From contig CAYMLG010000001.1 of assembly GCA_964391195.1 (NCBI GenBank), forward strand, positions 124,001-188,000: a DNA stretch of 64,000 nt, read 5' to 3'. This document shows, piece after piece, positions 34,636 to 44,235 of this stretch. Each line of letters opens with the position of its first letter. The stretch's first letter is position 1. Source of the stretch: JAAYXE01 sp964391195 (GTDB taxonomy: Bacteria > Chloroflexota > Anaerolineae > Anaerolineales > UBA4823). The notes under the pieces are model-generated. The model saw nothing but the letters and a program-made list of their open reading frames with translations, made no database searches and was not told the origin of the DNA. The position numbers were made by a program, and so were the translations under genes.

Positions 34636-37164
34636 ATGGCTAACTCTCTCGACGTCACCCTCCTACCCATTTTTCGCCAGCTCGGTAAAGACGAACCCGA
34701 ACTGCCCGGGCTGCACGTTGCCGAGACGCCGCGCCGTGCTGCCCGGGGGCGCAGCGCAGACCAATTGATCCTCTACCTGTATCTGGCCGGCAACGCCCCG
34801 CTCTCCCCTGGCAAACAGGATCAGATTCTGGCCAGGCTGGCGCAGACGTACTATAAGACTTCCGGCTCGGTGACGGCCGCCCTGCGCACCGTGGCTGAAT
34901 CCCTGAACCTGTTTTTGCTGGATCGCAACGTCCGTAACGGAAGCACCGGGCGGCAGTCGACCGGCCTGCTGACGCTCGTCGTCCTGCGGGGCGAACAGCT
35001 CTATATATCGCAGTCCGGTCCGGTGCACGCTTACCTCAGCCTGGGCGGGCAAACCCAACACCTGTTCGACCCCCATCTCTCCGGCCGCGGGCTCGGTTTG
35101 AGCCGGACGACCCCCATCCGCTACTATACGGCCACTCTCCAGGCTGGAGACGCCCTGCTGTTGGCCACCCATCCTTCTCCCAACTGGAGCGCGGCCACCC
35201 TGAGCGGAATTTCCGGCCAGGGGTTGGATAACCTGCGCCGGCGGCTGCTGACCCGCGCCGACCTGGAGCTGAACGCACTGCTCCTGCTCGCTCGCCCGGG
35301 GAATGGGCGTCTGCACCTGGTTCAGGCGCGCCCCCTTGCCGCGACCGCCGACCGGTCCGCTCCCTCTGGCCCCTCCGGGAGCGATTCGGACGCCCGGCCG
35401 GCTGTGCCTGCGGAATCCGAACCGGCCTACGACCCGCTGCCCCCCGACCTCGACCTGGTGGGCGAACACCCCAACCTGGAAGAAGCGCTCGAGGCCCTGG
35501 AGGGTAAACCCAAAGCGGAGGCAAAGCTCGATACCGGGGTCTCGCCCTCCCCAGCCCCAACGACCTCCCCGGCTGCCCGGGACGAAAACAGGCTCCCGCC
35601 CCAGGAGTTGGACCTGGAAGTCGAAACTCCGGCGCCCCGCGAGAGCGCACAGCCGGTCCAGGAGCCCTGGCCGGCAGCGCAGTTCCCGCCGGCGGATGGC
35701 TCGCCCTCCGCCTCCCGGCCCACGGCGCAGGCGACCGTACAGGGGGCCGAGGAGTCAGAAGCCAGCATTCCGCTTGAGGCGAGGCCTGAGGCCTCGCCCG
35801 CACCCGCCACGCAGCCGCAGCGCCCCGCCCGTCGCTCGCTCCCCCTTCCCCCGGTCGGGCGCTGGATCCGCAAGCTGATTCTGGGGATCGGGCTGGTTTG
35901 GAGCACCCTGATCCGGGCCTTCCGGGTGACCGCCGGTCGCCTGCTGCCCGGCGAATCGATGCTCACGCTGCCGCCGGCCTTGATGGCATTCATCGCTATC
36001 GCCGTGCCGCTGGTGGTTGTGGCGGTGAGCACCTTCGTCTACGTGCAGCGCGGCCTGGCCGCGCAGTACGCCGTGATCTTCGATAAGGCCAGCCAGGCCG
36101 CCGCTCAGGCTCCGCAGCAGACCGACCCGGTGATGCGGCGCATCGTGTGGGAGACCACTCTGAATTACCTGGACGAGGCCGAGCAGTACCAACGCACCGC
36201 CGAATCCAGGGCGCTGCGCCTGGAGGCGCAGAACGCGCTGGACGAGCTGAACCTGGTCAAACGCCTGAACTACCAGGATGCGATCATCGGCGGGCTGCCC
36301 AATAATGTGATCGTCACCCGCATGATGGTGTATGACGATCACCTGTATATGCTGGATGGCAATTCCGGGACCGTGCTGCGCGGGCGGATGACGAATAGCA
36401 TGGATTACGAGATCGACCCGGCCTTCCAGTGTGGTCCGGGCCACGGCACTTATCTCATCGGTTCGATTATCGACATTTCACCCCCGCCGTTGGGCAGCGA
36501 ACCGGGAATGGTCGCCCTGGCGATGGATGCCAGTGGCAATATCCTTTACTGCTTCGATGATGACCCCCCCCGCCCGGCGACGCTCCCCGCTCCGCCCAAT
36601 GCGATCAACTGGGGCAGCCCGGTGGCCTTTACCATCGATCCCGACCTGGGCCATTTCTACCTGTTGGATCCGATCGACCAGGCGGTCTGGAGCTACTGGT
36701 TCAGCAACTTTAAAGATGAGCCGACCTTCTTCTTCGGTGGGGATGTGCCTGATCTGCAATCCGTCGTCGATCTGGCAATCGAAAAGAGCAGCCTGTACCT
36801 GCTGCATGAGGACGGGGGGATGACCATGTGTACGTACAGCAGCCTGGGGGTCTCGCCGACCCGCTGTGAAGAAAGGGCTTCGTATATCGACTTGCGTCCG
36901 GGGCAGGAGGGCCAGCCCTTCAAGCCGGAGTCGCCCTTCGTCCAGGTGATGGTCAGCCAGCCGCCCGAGCCCTCGCTCTACCTGCTGGAAGCCAGCACCC
37001 GGGCAGTCTATCGCTTCAACCTGCGCACCCTGAATTTCCACCGCCAGTATATGCCCGCCGGTGATCCGGATATAGGCGAGGCCACAGCTTTCACCGTAAA
37101 CCGCCTGCAGCGCATCCTGTATCTGGCCGTCAACAACCGGGTGTACCAGGCCAGCATCCCCTGA
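34636..37164 (+). CDS. Membrane-anchored PP2C pseudophosphatase with extracytoplasmic domain
   Basis: 842 residues. Residues 40-220 follow the PP2C fold strand by strand (STGLLTLVVLRGEQLYISQSG, LQAGDALLLATHP, LELNALLLLA), but each metal Asp is lost: VGDSR becomes QSGPV, SDGL becomes THPSP and the final DN becomes LN. About 190 Pro/Ala/Glu-rich residues follow, then a basic stretch, a transmembrane helix (about 440-465), a short helical segment and a C-terminal beta-rich domain of about 290 residues that looks like a propeller (repeated YLLD/YLLE strands). It probably senses something outside through the C-terminal domain while the pseudophosphatase binds partners inside. It faces an active PP2C gene across a short gap. 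Confidence 0.78.
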   Translation: MANSLDVTLLPIFRQLGKDEPELPGLHVAETPRRAARGRSADQLILYLYLAGNAPLSPGKQDQILARLAQTYYKTSGSVTAALRTVAESLNLFLLDRNVRNGSTGRQSTGLLTLVVLRGEQLYISQSGPVHAYLSLGGQTQHLFDPHLSGRGLGLSRTTPIRYYTATLQAGDALLLATHPSPNWSAATLSGISGQGLDNLRRRLLTRADLELNALLLLARPGNGRLHLVQARPLAATADRSAPSGPSGSDSDARPAVPAESEPAYDPLPPDLDLVGEHPNLEEALEALEGKPKAEAKLDTGVSPSPAPTTSPAARDENRLPPQELDLEVETPAPRESAQPVQEPWPAAQFPPADGSPSASRPTAQATVQGAEESEASIPLEARPEASPAPATQPQRPARRSLPLPPVGRWIRKLILGIGLVWSTLIRAFRVTAGRLLPGESMLTLPPALMAFIAIAVPLVVVAVSTFVYVQRGLAAQYAVIFDKASQAAAQAPQQTDPVMRRIVWETTLNYLDEAEQYQRTAESRALRLEAQNALDELNLVKRLNYQDAIIGGLPNNVIVTRMMVYDDHLYMLDGNSGTVLRGRMTNSMDYEIDPAFQCGPGHGTYLIGSIIDISPPPLGSEPGMVALAMDASGNILYCFDDDPPRPATLPAPPNAINWGSPVAFTIDPDLGHFYLLDPIDQAVWSYWFSNFKDEPTFFFGGDVPDLQSVVDLAIEKSSLYLLHEDGGMTMCTYSSLGVSPTRCEERASYIDLRPGQEGQPFKPESPFVQVMVSQPPEPSLYLLEASTRAVYRFNLRTLNFHRQYMPAGDPDIGEATAFTVNRLQRILYLAVNNRVYQASIP

Positions 37165-37273
37165 CCTGGGAGCAATAAAAGTTCGCGTAATCCGCGCGGT
37201 TTGGCCTTCGTCGCCAAACCGCGCGGTATTTATTTGGTTGTAAATCCACTATGGGGAAGTGTGGGGCAGCCTC

Positions 37274-38781
37274 TCAGGGAGAGAGGGTGTTAGTTGGCCA
37301 GGCCGTGAGGGTGGCCGGCTGCGTAGCCCCCGCCGGAAGCGTAGCTCCCGNNNNNNNNNNNNNNNNNNNNNNNNNNNNNNNNNNNNNNNNNNNNNNNNNN
37401 NNNNNNNNNNNNNNNNNNNNNNNNNNNNNNNNNNNNNNNNNNNNNNNNNNGGCCAGGCCGTGAGGGTGGCCGGCTGCGTAGCCCCCGCCGGAAGCGTAGC
37501 TCCCGCCGGCTGCGTAGCTCCCGCCGGAAGTGTGGCTATCGGAGAGGCCGGCAGCGAAGGACTGATGGCGGGGAAGGGGGACGCTTCGGCGGTGAAAAGG
37601 GCCGTTGGCTGCGGCTGGCTCGTCGCCGGTGGAGGCGGGAACGGGCTCTGGCGGGGCGCGATCACCGGGCCGGGCAGGGGCAACGCCGGGACCTCGGTGG
37701 CAACCTGGTTCTCGTCCCCGATGGCGCCGGGCAGCGGCAAGGGGATGCCCGCCAGGACGACCAGCGCGCCCATCGCCAGCACACCCACCAGCGAAATCAG
37801 GCTCACCCCCAGGCAGGCGACGCCCATCCGGTGGGAGCTTCGCTGCCAGAGGGGGAAGCGCCTGGGGAGCGGTGCGGTCTCAGCACGAACCCCTACCGGT
37901 TGAGTCGCCTCCGGCCGGTCCATTGCCGCCGGGCGCTGCGCGGTCGACGGAAGCAAAGCTCCCGCCGGCAGCGCCACCGGCTGCTCGAGCGCCACGACCG
38001 TGGTATTGTCGTGCCCGCCGCGCTGGTTGGCGATCTCGATCAGCTTGTTGACCGCTTCTTGAAGTGGATAAGTGCTCAACACGCGCTGGATTTCGTCATC
38101 GTCCACCAGGTCGGTGAGCCCGTCGCTGCACAGCAGCACCTGATCCCCGGGTAATAAACGCGTCCCCTGGTTCGCTTCCGCCTGCTCATCGGATTCCTGT
38201 GAGCGCAGTCGCAGCCGTATATCGGGGATTACCCTCTGAGGCGAGCCCAGATAGCGGCGGATCACATGCGAATTGGGGTGCCCCCGGATTTGGTCGGGCG
38301 TGATGGCCCCATGTTCCAGCGCTTCCTGGATCCAGGTATGGTCGGTGGAGATCTGGTGAATCCGACCGCCGCGCAGCAGGTAAATGCGCGAATCGCCGAC
38401 GTTGACCGTGAACAGGCGGTCCCCGATGATCCAACCACAGGCGCAGGTGGCGCCCATGCCCTTCTGGCTGGCCTGCTGCTCGGACTGCTCGTAGATCGCC
38501 TGGCTGGCTTCGATCACCGCCTGCACCAGCGTGTTCGCCGGGAAAGACCCATCGCTGGCGGCTACCACCCGGCTGATCGTCTCCACTGCGAGCTCGGCCG
38601 CTACCTCTCCGGCTTTATGTCCCCCGATGCCGTCTGCGACCACAGCCAGGACGGAAGGCACCCGCCCCGGCCCCGGAAGATAGAAAGCGGAGACAGAGTA
38701 GCGGTCTTCGTTGTTCTTCCCGGTCATTCCCGGGTGACTCCCTGCGGCCACCCGGAGATGCGCCCGTTCTGCAGGGATCAA
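37274..38781 (-). CDS. PP2C Ser/Thr phosphatase with TM and repeat-bearing tail
   Basis: The N-terminal PP2C domain (1-260) is intact: NNEDRY, VVADGIGGHKAGEVAAE, VNVGDSRIYLLRGG, LLCSDGLTDLVDDD and GGHDNTTVV supply all metal Asp residues. A transmembrane helix (about 322-345) leads to a Pro/Ala/Thr-rich exterior tail with six-residue ATQPAG/ATLPAG repeats. A 100-N gap with identical 55-bp flanks lies in the tail; merging the flanks gives an ending LTAWPTNTLSP and a TGA at 37274-37276, and that end is used here. The TTG start at 38781 overlaps the stop of the VWA-FHA gene by 4 bp (TTGA), so translation is coupled. It should dephosphorylate Ser/Thr-phosphorylated proteins; no kinase is nearby. 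Confidence 0.88.
37351..37450. other. Assembly gap (100 N) in the PP2C tail
   Basis: Exactly 100 N. 37296-37350 and 37451-37505 are the same 55 bp. The gap falls at an 18-bp tandem repeat, the likely cause of the break, so the true repeat number may be uncertain. Confidence 0.96.
37469..37540 (-). repeat. 18-bp tandem repeat (4 units) in the PP2C gene
   Basis: Four units start at 37469, 37487, 37505 and 37523, each GCCGGC/AA-GCGTAGC-like, encoding alternating ATQPAG and ATLPAG on the minus strand. The last unit is diverged. Confidence 0.85.
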
Positions 38782-40715
38782 GCCTGAGCCTCCTGTTTTT
38801 CGTCCTCGGGGAGCAGCGCCGGTTTGGGCGCGTCCGGCGGGTGGGGCAGGCTAAACCGGAACGCCGCCCGCCCGATATGGATCAGATCGCCGTGGTTCAA
38901 AACCCTCCCGTTATCGCCCAGCGGTTCGTAGTTGACCCAGGTCCCGGCGATGGAGCCCTCGTCGATCAAGCGGAAGCTTCCCTCGCCGCTGCGCACCAGC
39001 CGGGCGTGACAGGCTTCGACCGAAGGGTCGTCCAGGACGAAGGTTGCCTGGTTCGGATCACAGCCGAAGAAAGTTTCGTCCATCATGACCGGCAGAGAAG
39101 TGTGTGGATCGGCGGTCGAGGTGGGCAGGCTCCCGTTTGGGAGGGGGGTGAGCACAGCCAGGGCTGGCTCTCCCCGCCGGGGGCGGCGCTGCAGCCGGCT
39201 GAACCAATTCGGCATGCGGCGGGTGACAGCTTCTGCCTTGGGCAGCGGGATAGGATGCGCCGGAGACGGCCGCCGCCGGGCTTGCCTTGCTTTCAGCGAG
39301 GCATACGGGTGAATCCTACCCCTTAAAATGAGGACCAGGATCACACCCGAGGCGATAATCAGCGCGGCCAGGGCGGCCAGTTGGGGAATATTCTTCGACA
39401 GGCCGGCGACAAAGCTGACCTTCGGTTGTTCCACATTCACCTGCACCAGGGTGTCGATGCTCAGCCCGACCAGGCCCAGCACGTCAACCACCTCGACCTT
39501 CAGCAGGTGCTGCCCACTGGCGCGGTATTCGCTCAAATCCCATTGAAACTGGTCGAAGGGAGGGGCGGTGTTCTCGGCCACCAGGGCATCATCGACGTAC
39601 AGGCGGGATAACCGCAGCGGGCGGGCCTTTTGGTCTGGGAACGCCACCAGGATCTGCAAAAGGCGCGTATCCGGTGCATAGTCGATGCTGCCGCTCTCGA
39701 TTTCTTCCACCGAAACTTCTTTGTCTACAGGTTGGCGCTCGATTTCCAGGGGCGGCGAGACGAATACCGGCTCGGGCGGCAGGATCTCAAGCTCGAACTG
39801 CACGGCCGGGGAACTCAATTGCAGGTCTTCCCGATCGATTTCGGCCACCAGGGCGTGCTCGCCATTGGTGCGCGCCTGGGACTCGTAGGTAAGGTGGTAT
39901 ACGCTGCGCAGTGGCTCGAGCACAACCTCCGGGTCGGGGAGGTCTTCAGGGCCGGAGACCCGGTAGAATTGGCCGCCGGTTTGAGCCGCCAACTGGACCA
40001 GGCGGTTTCCTCCCTCGGTCAGGGGAGCGCTGGGAGGGGTGATCATCCACACCGTGATGTGGACGCCCATCTGCTTCGCCCGGCTGGCGATCTCCTCCAG
40101 CGGCCGGCTGGTTTGTCCTTCCATTGGTGGGGTAACGTAGAGGATGACTTTCCCCATCCCCTGGCGCGGCGGCTCACCGGAGATGATCTCGATCGCCCGC
40201 AGCAGGGTTTCCAGGCTGGGCTCAAACTCCCGGGCCGGAAACTCCAACCCCTGTAAGGCTCCCAACCACTGTCCCGGGTTCTCTAGATGGGTCAGCTCGC
40301 CCCCATTTGGGACAACAAAGTTGAGATCGTCGATGGTCGTCCCCTGGCGGCGGTTGGCCCAATCGCTCAGCCCTGCGAGCACGTACTCGTAACGCGATGT
40401 CCCTGTGCCGTCGCGAACGGCGAAAACCGGTCCCGGGTTGATCGCCAGGACCATCTGGACACCCGGCCGGATCTCGGCCAGGCTGGTGAGCGGAACCTGC
40501 TGCCCATCTTCCAACAGGCGTACGTGTTCCGCCCGCAGGCCGTGCGCGAACAAGCCTCCCGGGCCGCGGACGTCTAGATAAGTTTCAACAGTTGGGAAAT
40601 GCCCGGTATGAAGCGCGCTTAAACTGGCGCTGGCCGCATCCTGCCCCCGCGCAGCGAGAGGGAGCGCAAGCAGGCACACCAGGACCAGAAAAAGGCCCCT
40701 CACCTGTCTTCTCAT
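38778..40715 (-). CDS. VWA-like/TM/FHA protein
   Basis: About 645 residues from the ATG at 40715, which gives a clean signal peptide (RGLFLVLVCLLALPLAARGQ); the longer frame adds an unlikely leader. The exterior part has a von Willebrand A-like domain (VQMVLAINPGPVF near residue 90, VILYVTPPMEG later) and beta-sandwich segments. One transmembrane helix (about 440-463) leads to a cytoplasmic FHA domain at the C-terminus (DETFFGCDPNQATF to GDLIHIGRAAFRF). In the FHA, the phosphopeptide Arg of the GR turn is Cys and the Ser of SxxH is Glu (VEACHARL), so phosphothreonine binding may be lost; GTWVN is kept. It is coupled by a 4-bp overlap to the PP2C gene downstream. Confidence 0.82.
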   Translation of the reverse strand: MRRQVRGLFLVLVCLLALPLAARGQDAASASLSALHTGHFPTVETYLDVRGPGGLFAHGLRAEHVRLLEDGQQVPLTSLAEIRPGVQMVLAINPGPVFAVRDGTGTSRYEYVLAGLSDWANRRQGTTIDDLNFVVPNGGELTHLENPGQWLGALQGLEFPAREFEPSLETLLRAIEIISGEPPRQGMGKVILYVTPPMEGQTSRPLEEIASRAKQMGVHITVWMITPPSAPLTEGGNRLVQLAAQTGGQFYRVSGPEDLPDPEVVLEPLRSVYHLTYESQARTNGEHALVAEIDREDLQLSSPAVQFELEILPPEPVFVSPPLEIERQPVDKEVSVEEIESGSIDYAPDTRLLQILVAFPDQKARPLRLSRLYVDDALVAENTAPPFDQFQWDLSEYRASGQHLLKVEVVDVLGLVGLSIDTLVQVNVEQPKVSFVAGLSKNIPQLAALAALIIASGVILVLILRGRIHPYASLKARQARRRPSPAHPIPLPKAEAVTRRMPNWFSRLQRRPRRGEPALAVLTPLPNGSLPTSTADPHTSLPVMMDETFFGCDPNQATFVLDDPSVEACHARLVRSGEGSFRLIDEGSIAGTWVNYEPLGDNGRVLNHGDLIHIGRAAFRFSLPHPPDAPKPALLPEDEKQEAQA

Positions 40716-40785
40716 GGCCTGAATTGTAGCACAGCCTATAAATATTCGGCGTGCACCAGGGCAAAAGAGCGCCCAGGGGTCTCGC

Positions 40786-40834
40786 GCGGTTTGCGGGTCA
40801 TTACCGCTGCAGCCAGTCACGACCCGCAAACCGC
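40786..40834. repeat. 14-bp perfect inverted repeat, 21-nt loop
   Basis: GCGGTTTGCGGGTC at 40786-40799 and its exact complement at 40821-40834. It lies 11 bp past the membrane-protein stop (minus strand), so a 3'-end role is likely, though no T-run follows. Confidence 0.6.
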
Positions 40835-40845
40835 AGGGACAAGGG

Positions 40846-41739
40846 CTACAGGAGCACCGCCTCAGTTCGGCCGGTCAACCGCAGGTAAGTGAGCGTCCAC
40901 GCGGATTGGACGAAGGACTGCAGGATGCCGTTGAGGAGGATGGCCACCGGGAGAAACCCGATCAGGCACAGACCGGCGAGCAGAAGGCCGCCGCTAGCCA
41001 CCGGGTCGCTCCCAGTAGCAAGCCCGATCATGGCTGGCAACACCACCACCACAAACGGTATGCCAAGGATGAAGCCGGCTACCACGCTAATCACCACCAG
41101 CAGGATCGCCATCAGCAGCACCGGCCCAAGGTTGGTCTTTAGAATATTCCAGCCCCGTTCGATGCCGGCCATGATCCCCAGATTGTCGATCACAATCCCA
41201 TTGCTCGCCAGTTGGACTACCAGCCCGCCCAGCCAGACCAGAGGGATGAAGATGCATAAGAATGGGATCAGGCATATCAGGCCGACCACGGTGAATGCCA
41301 GGACGAGGATGACAAGGACAGCGATTACGAAGGCAGCGACACCAAACAGCAGATTGATCCCAAACACGCGCCAGAAATAGGGCAGGCTGCCGTTGAATAA
41401 TTCGCCGAAGCTCAGCCCGGTTTCTCGCTGATCGGCGAGTGAAGCGCCCCGGATCAGACCGATCCGGCCCACGGTTCCGAAGAAGATCGCCAGCAGAACC
41501 AGGACGAAAACCACCGCGATGATGATCAATGCCAGCAGCGTAATCTGCCAGTCAGGCGGTTGGTTGAAATCGAAGAATGGCTGCAACCGCGGGGGAATAT
41601 CCTCATCCCTCATACGGTACTGGAATTGGCTGGAGCCCCAGTTCCCACTGGAGCAGCTCGCCAGAATGCCGAAGATCCACAGGATTTTGTGTTTCCAGAT
41701 GATGCGCCAGGCGCGGGAGAGAACATTTCCGATTTCCAT
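40846..41739 (-). CDS. Multi-pass membrane protein, unknown function
   Basis: 297 residues with about six hydrophobic helices. The start (MEIGNVLSRAWRIIWKHKILWIFGILA) and the repeated glycine-rich helices resemble the broad group of bacterial membrane proteins related to the glycerophosphodiester phosphodiesterase membrane domain and DUF975. I cannot assign a function. The cytoplasmic loop between helices 2 and 3 has SLADQRETGLSFGELFNGSL, and a later loop GIERGWNILKTNLGP, both typical of that group. The gene has an AAGGAGG ribosome site. It is monocistronic or trails guaA on the same strand. Confidence 0.75.
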   Translation of the reverse strand: MEIGNVLSRAWRIIWKHKILWIFGILASCSSGNWGSSQFQYRMRDEDIPPRLQPFFDFNQPPDWQITLLALIIIAVVFVLVLLAIFFGTVGRIGLIRGASLADQRETGLSFGELFNGSLPYFWRVFGINLLFGVAAFVIAVLVILVLAFTVVGLICLIPFLCIFIPLVWLGGLVVQLASNGIVIDNLGIMAGIERGWNILKTNLGPVLLMAILLVVISVVAGFILGIPFVVVVLPAMIGLATGSDPVASGGLLLAGLCLIGFLPVAILLNGILQSFVQSAWTLTYLRLTGRTEAVLL

Positions 41740-41818
41740 GAATCCTCCTTACGTTTAACGAGCCTATGTGGTTTCCAAGCTGGAGTGTTTTTCAATCCAG
41801 CCATGTGGACAATGTAAT

Positions 41819-43372
41819 CTACTCCCACTCAATGGTACCGGGTGGTTTGCTGGTAATGTCGTAAACCACTCGATTGATGCCTGGCGCTTCGTTAACAATC
41901 CGGTTGGCGACCCGTGCCAGAAGCGGGTAGGGGAGGCGCGCCCAATCGGCGGTCATAAAATCCTCGGTAGTGACTGCCCGCAGCGCGACGGTCTCCTGAT
42001 ACGTGCGTTGGTCACCCATCACCCCGACCGAACGGACCGGGAGCAGCACCGCGAAGGCCTGGGCTGTCCCTTCCTGCTCTTCTCCGGGTCTCAGCCGCAG
42101 CAGCCCCTCTGCCTCCAATTCTTCAATCAGGATTGCATCTGCGGTCCGCAGCCGCTCCAGGCGTTCGGGGGTGATTTCCCCCAGGCAGCGCACCGCAAGC
42201 CCCGGCCCGGGGAAGGGCTGGCGCCAGACGAGCCGGCCCGGTAGGCCCAGGGTCTCTCCTACGAGCCGCACTTCATCTTTGAACAGGTAACGCAGCGGCT
42301 CCACCAGTTCGAACTGCATGTTCTCGGGCAGCCCGCCGACGTTGTGGTGGGTCTTGATGCGGTGGGCCTTGGCCCGATCCGGGGCGCTCGATTCAACCAC
42401 ATCGGGGTAGATTGTGCCCTGGACCAGAAAACGCGGTTTACCCAACTGCCGGGCCAGAGCCTCGAAAATGCGGATGAACAGTTCGCCGATGATCCGCCGT
42501 TTCTGTTCGGGGTCGATGACGCCCTTCAGGGCCTGCATAAACTGATCGATCGCGTCCACCACGATCAGTTCAACCCCCAGGGTGTCTTGCAGGGCCGCTT
42601 TGACCTGAGCTGCTTCACCCTTGCGCAGCAATCCGGTGTCCACGAACACCGCCGTGAGCTGATCGCCCACCGCGCGCTGCACCATGGCGGTGGCCACGCT
42701 TGAATCAACCCCGCCGCTGACTGCTGAGAGCACCGCCTCCCCGCCGACCTGGGCTCGAATGCGTTCCACGCTCTCCTGGATGATCGAGGCCGGCGTCCAT
42801 TCGGGCTTTGCCCCGCACACCTCCACTGCAAACCGGCGCAGCATCTCCGCACCACCCGGGCTGTGCCGCACTTCGGGATGGAACTGGAGACCAAAATAGC
42901 CTCGTTCCAGGTCGCCGATTGCCGCCACGGGTGAGTTATCGCTGCTGGCCAGCACGGTGAACCCCGGCGGGGGGACATCGATGCGGTCGCCGTGCGACAT
43001 CCACACCTGCTGTTCTCCGGGGGGGATGAGCGGGTTTTCCTGGGTGGGGGTCAACTGGGCAGGGCCATACTCTCGCCGGGTGGCAGGCGCTACTTTTCCG
43101 CCGAAGGCATGGGTCAGAGCCTGCATGCCATAGCAGATACCGAGCACCGGCAGGCCGCTTTCGATCACATAGTCCGGGATAACCGGCGCTCCCGGTTCGT
43201 AGACCGAACCCGGCCCGCCGGAAAGGATGAACCCTTTGGGCTGCAGGGCCATCACTTCTTCCGGAACTGCATCCCAGGGAAACAGCTCGCTGTACACTTG
43301 CGCTTCTCGCACCCGGCGGGCAATGAGCTGCGCGTACTGTGAGCCGAAATCCAGTACTGCGATCGCGTCCAT
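41819..43372 (-). CDS. guaA: GMP synthase (glutamine-hydrolysing)
   Basis: 517 residues from the ATG at 43372, a normal length. The glutaminase half has the nucleophile Cys in LGICYGMQA and the His-Glu pair in FHPEVRHSP. The synthetase half has the PP-loop SGGVDSSVATA and a dimerisation domain ending KPPGTIEWE. It converts XMP to GMP. The ATG overlaps the xpt stop (TGATG), giving translational coupling with purine salvage. A GTG one codon upstream (43375) is possible. No purine riboswitch was recognised ahead of xpt. Confidence 0.96.
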   Translation of the reverse strand: MDAIAVLDFGSQYAQLIARRVREAQVYSELFPWDAVPEEVMALQPKGFILSGGPGSVYEPGAPVIPDYVIESGLPVLGICYGMQALTHAFGGKVAPATRREYGPAQLTPTQENPLIPPGEQQVWMSHGDRIDVPPPGFTVLASSDNSPVAAIGDLERGYFGLQFHPEVRHSPGGAEMLRRFAVEVCGAKPEWTPASIIQESVERIRAQVGGEAVLSAVSGGVDSSVATAMVQRAVGDQLTAVFVDTGLLRKGEAAQVKAALQDTLGVELIVVDAIDQFMQALKGVIDPEQKRRIIGELFIRIFEALARQLGKPRFLVQGTIYPDVVESSAPDRAKAHRIKTHHNVGGLPENMQFELVEPLRYLFKDEVRLVGETLGLPGRLVWRQPFPGPGLAVRCLGEITPERLERLRTADAILIEELEAEGLLRLRPGEEQEGTAQAFAVLLPVRSVGVMGDQRTYQETVALRAVTTEDFMTADWARLPYPLLARVANRIVNEAPGINRVVYDITSKPPGTIEWE

Positions 43373-43947
43373 CACTCGTTCTCGAACAGGATCTGGCTAT
43401 CTTCCATGCTGCTGATCCTGGCCAGCGCCTCCACCGGGATGCCCAGGTGCGACAGGGCATCTCGCCCGCCCTCGAAGGTCTTTTCAATCAGCGTCCCAAT
43501 GCCCACAACTTTCGCCCCAGCAGTCTGTGCCAGGCGCACCAGGCCCAGGATTGTGGCACCGCTGGCGAGAAAATCATCGATGATCAGGACCTTCTCTTTC
43601 ACGGTCAGGTACTCTGGGGAAATGATCAGTTCTACCGTCCGGCCTTTGGTGTGCGAAGGCGTGAGGGTGAGGAACACCTGGTCGGGCATGGTGATCGGTT
43701 TGTGCTTGCGGGCATACACGACGGGCAGATCCAGGTGCAGCCCGGTGGTCAGGGCGGGGGCAATGCCGGAGATCTCCGCGGTGAGCACCTTTGTCGCTCC
43801 AATCCCGGCAAAGCGCCGCGCCAGCTCTCGTCCGCAGGCATCCATCAATTTCGGGTCCACCTGATGGTTGATAAACCCATCCACTTTCAGTATTCCGTTC
43901 CCCAAATTCAGCCCCTCACGCCGAATCCGCTCTCTCAGTTCCTTCAT
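43372..43947 (-). CDS. xpt: Xanthine phosphoribosyltransferase
   Basis: 191 residues. The type I PRPP-binding loop is VLIIDDFLASGATI, with the purine-side signature YARKHKPITM and the N-terminal MKELRERIRREGLNLGNGILKVD of Xpt. It makes XMP from xanthine and PRPP, and GuaA then aminates XMP to GMP; the two genes share one base, so the pair forms a compact guanine nucleotide salvage unit. GGAGGA lies about 6 nt upstream of the ATG. Confidence 0.94.
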   Translation of the reverse strand: MKELRERIRREGLNLGNGILKVDGFINHQVDPKLMDACGRELARRFAGIGATKVLTAEISGIAPALTTGLHLDLPVVYARKHKPITMPDQVFLTLTPSHTKGRTVELIISPEYLTVKEKVLIIDDFLASGATILGLVRLAQTAGAKVVGIGTLIEKTFEGGRDALSHLGIPVEALARISSMEDSQILFENE

Positions 43948-44235
43948 TACGTTCCTCCTGATCTATGCTGCATTTTCCGGCTGATACGCAGCTAAGGATG
44001 CACCCCTGAGTTTCCCCACTCTGGTGAAGAAAATAGGCTTGATTTTGATTTCTATATCATCTTACTTAACAACGATCCCGGATACAACTTCAATTCTACA
44101 TTGCCTTATAGAAATCTGGAAGAACAAGAAAATTGTAGTTCCAATATGCAGGTAATTGCCGCCCTCCGGTACGAGTGAATTTGAAAGGCGCCGATCCCGA
44201 AAAATGCGCTTCCCCTGTGTTAGAATCCGCACCGA

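Noticed and set aside
43948..44235. Purine riboswitch ahead of xpt-guaA
   Set aside because: I looked for the conserved three-way junction sequences and did not find them in the 288-nt gap; nothing else clear is present there.
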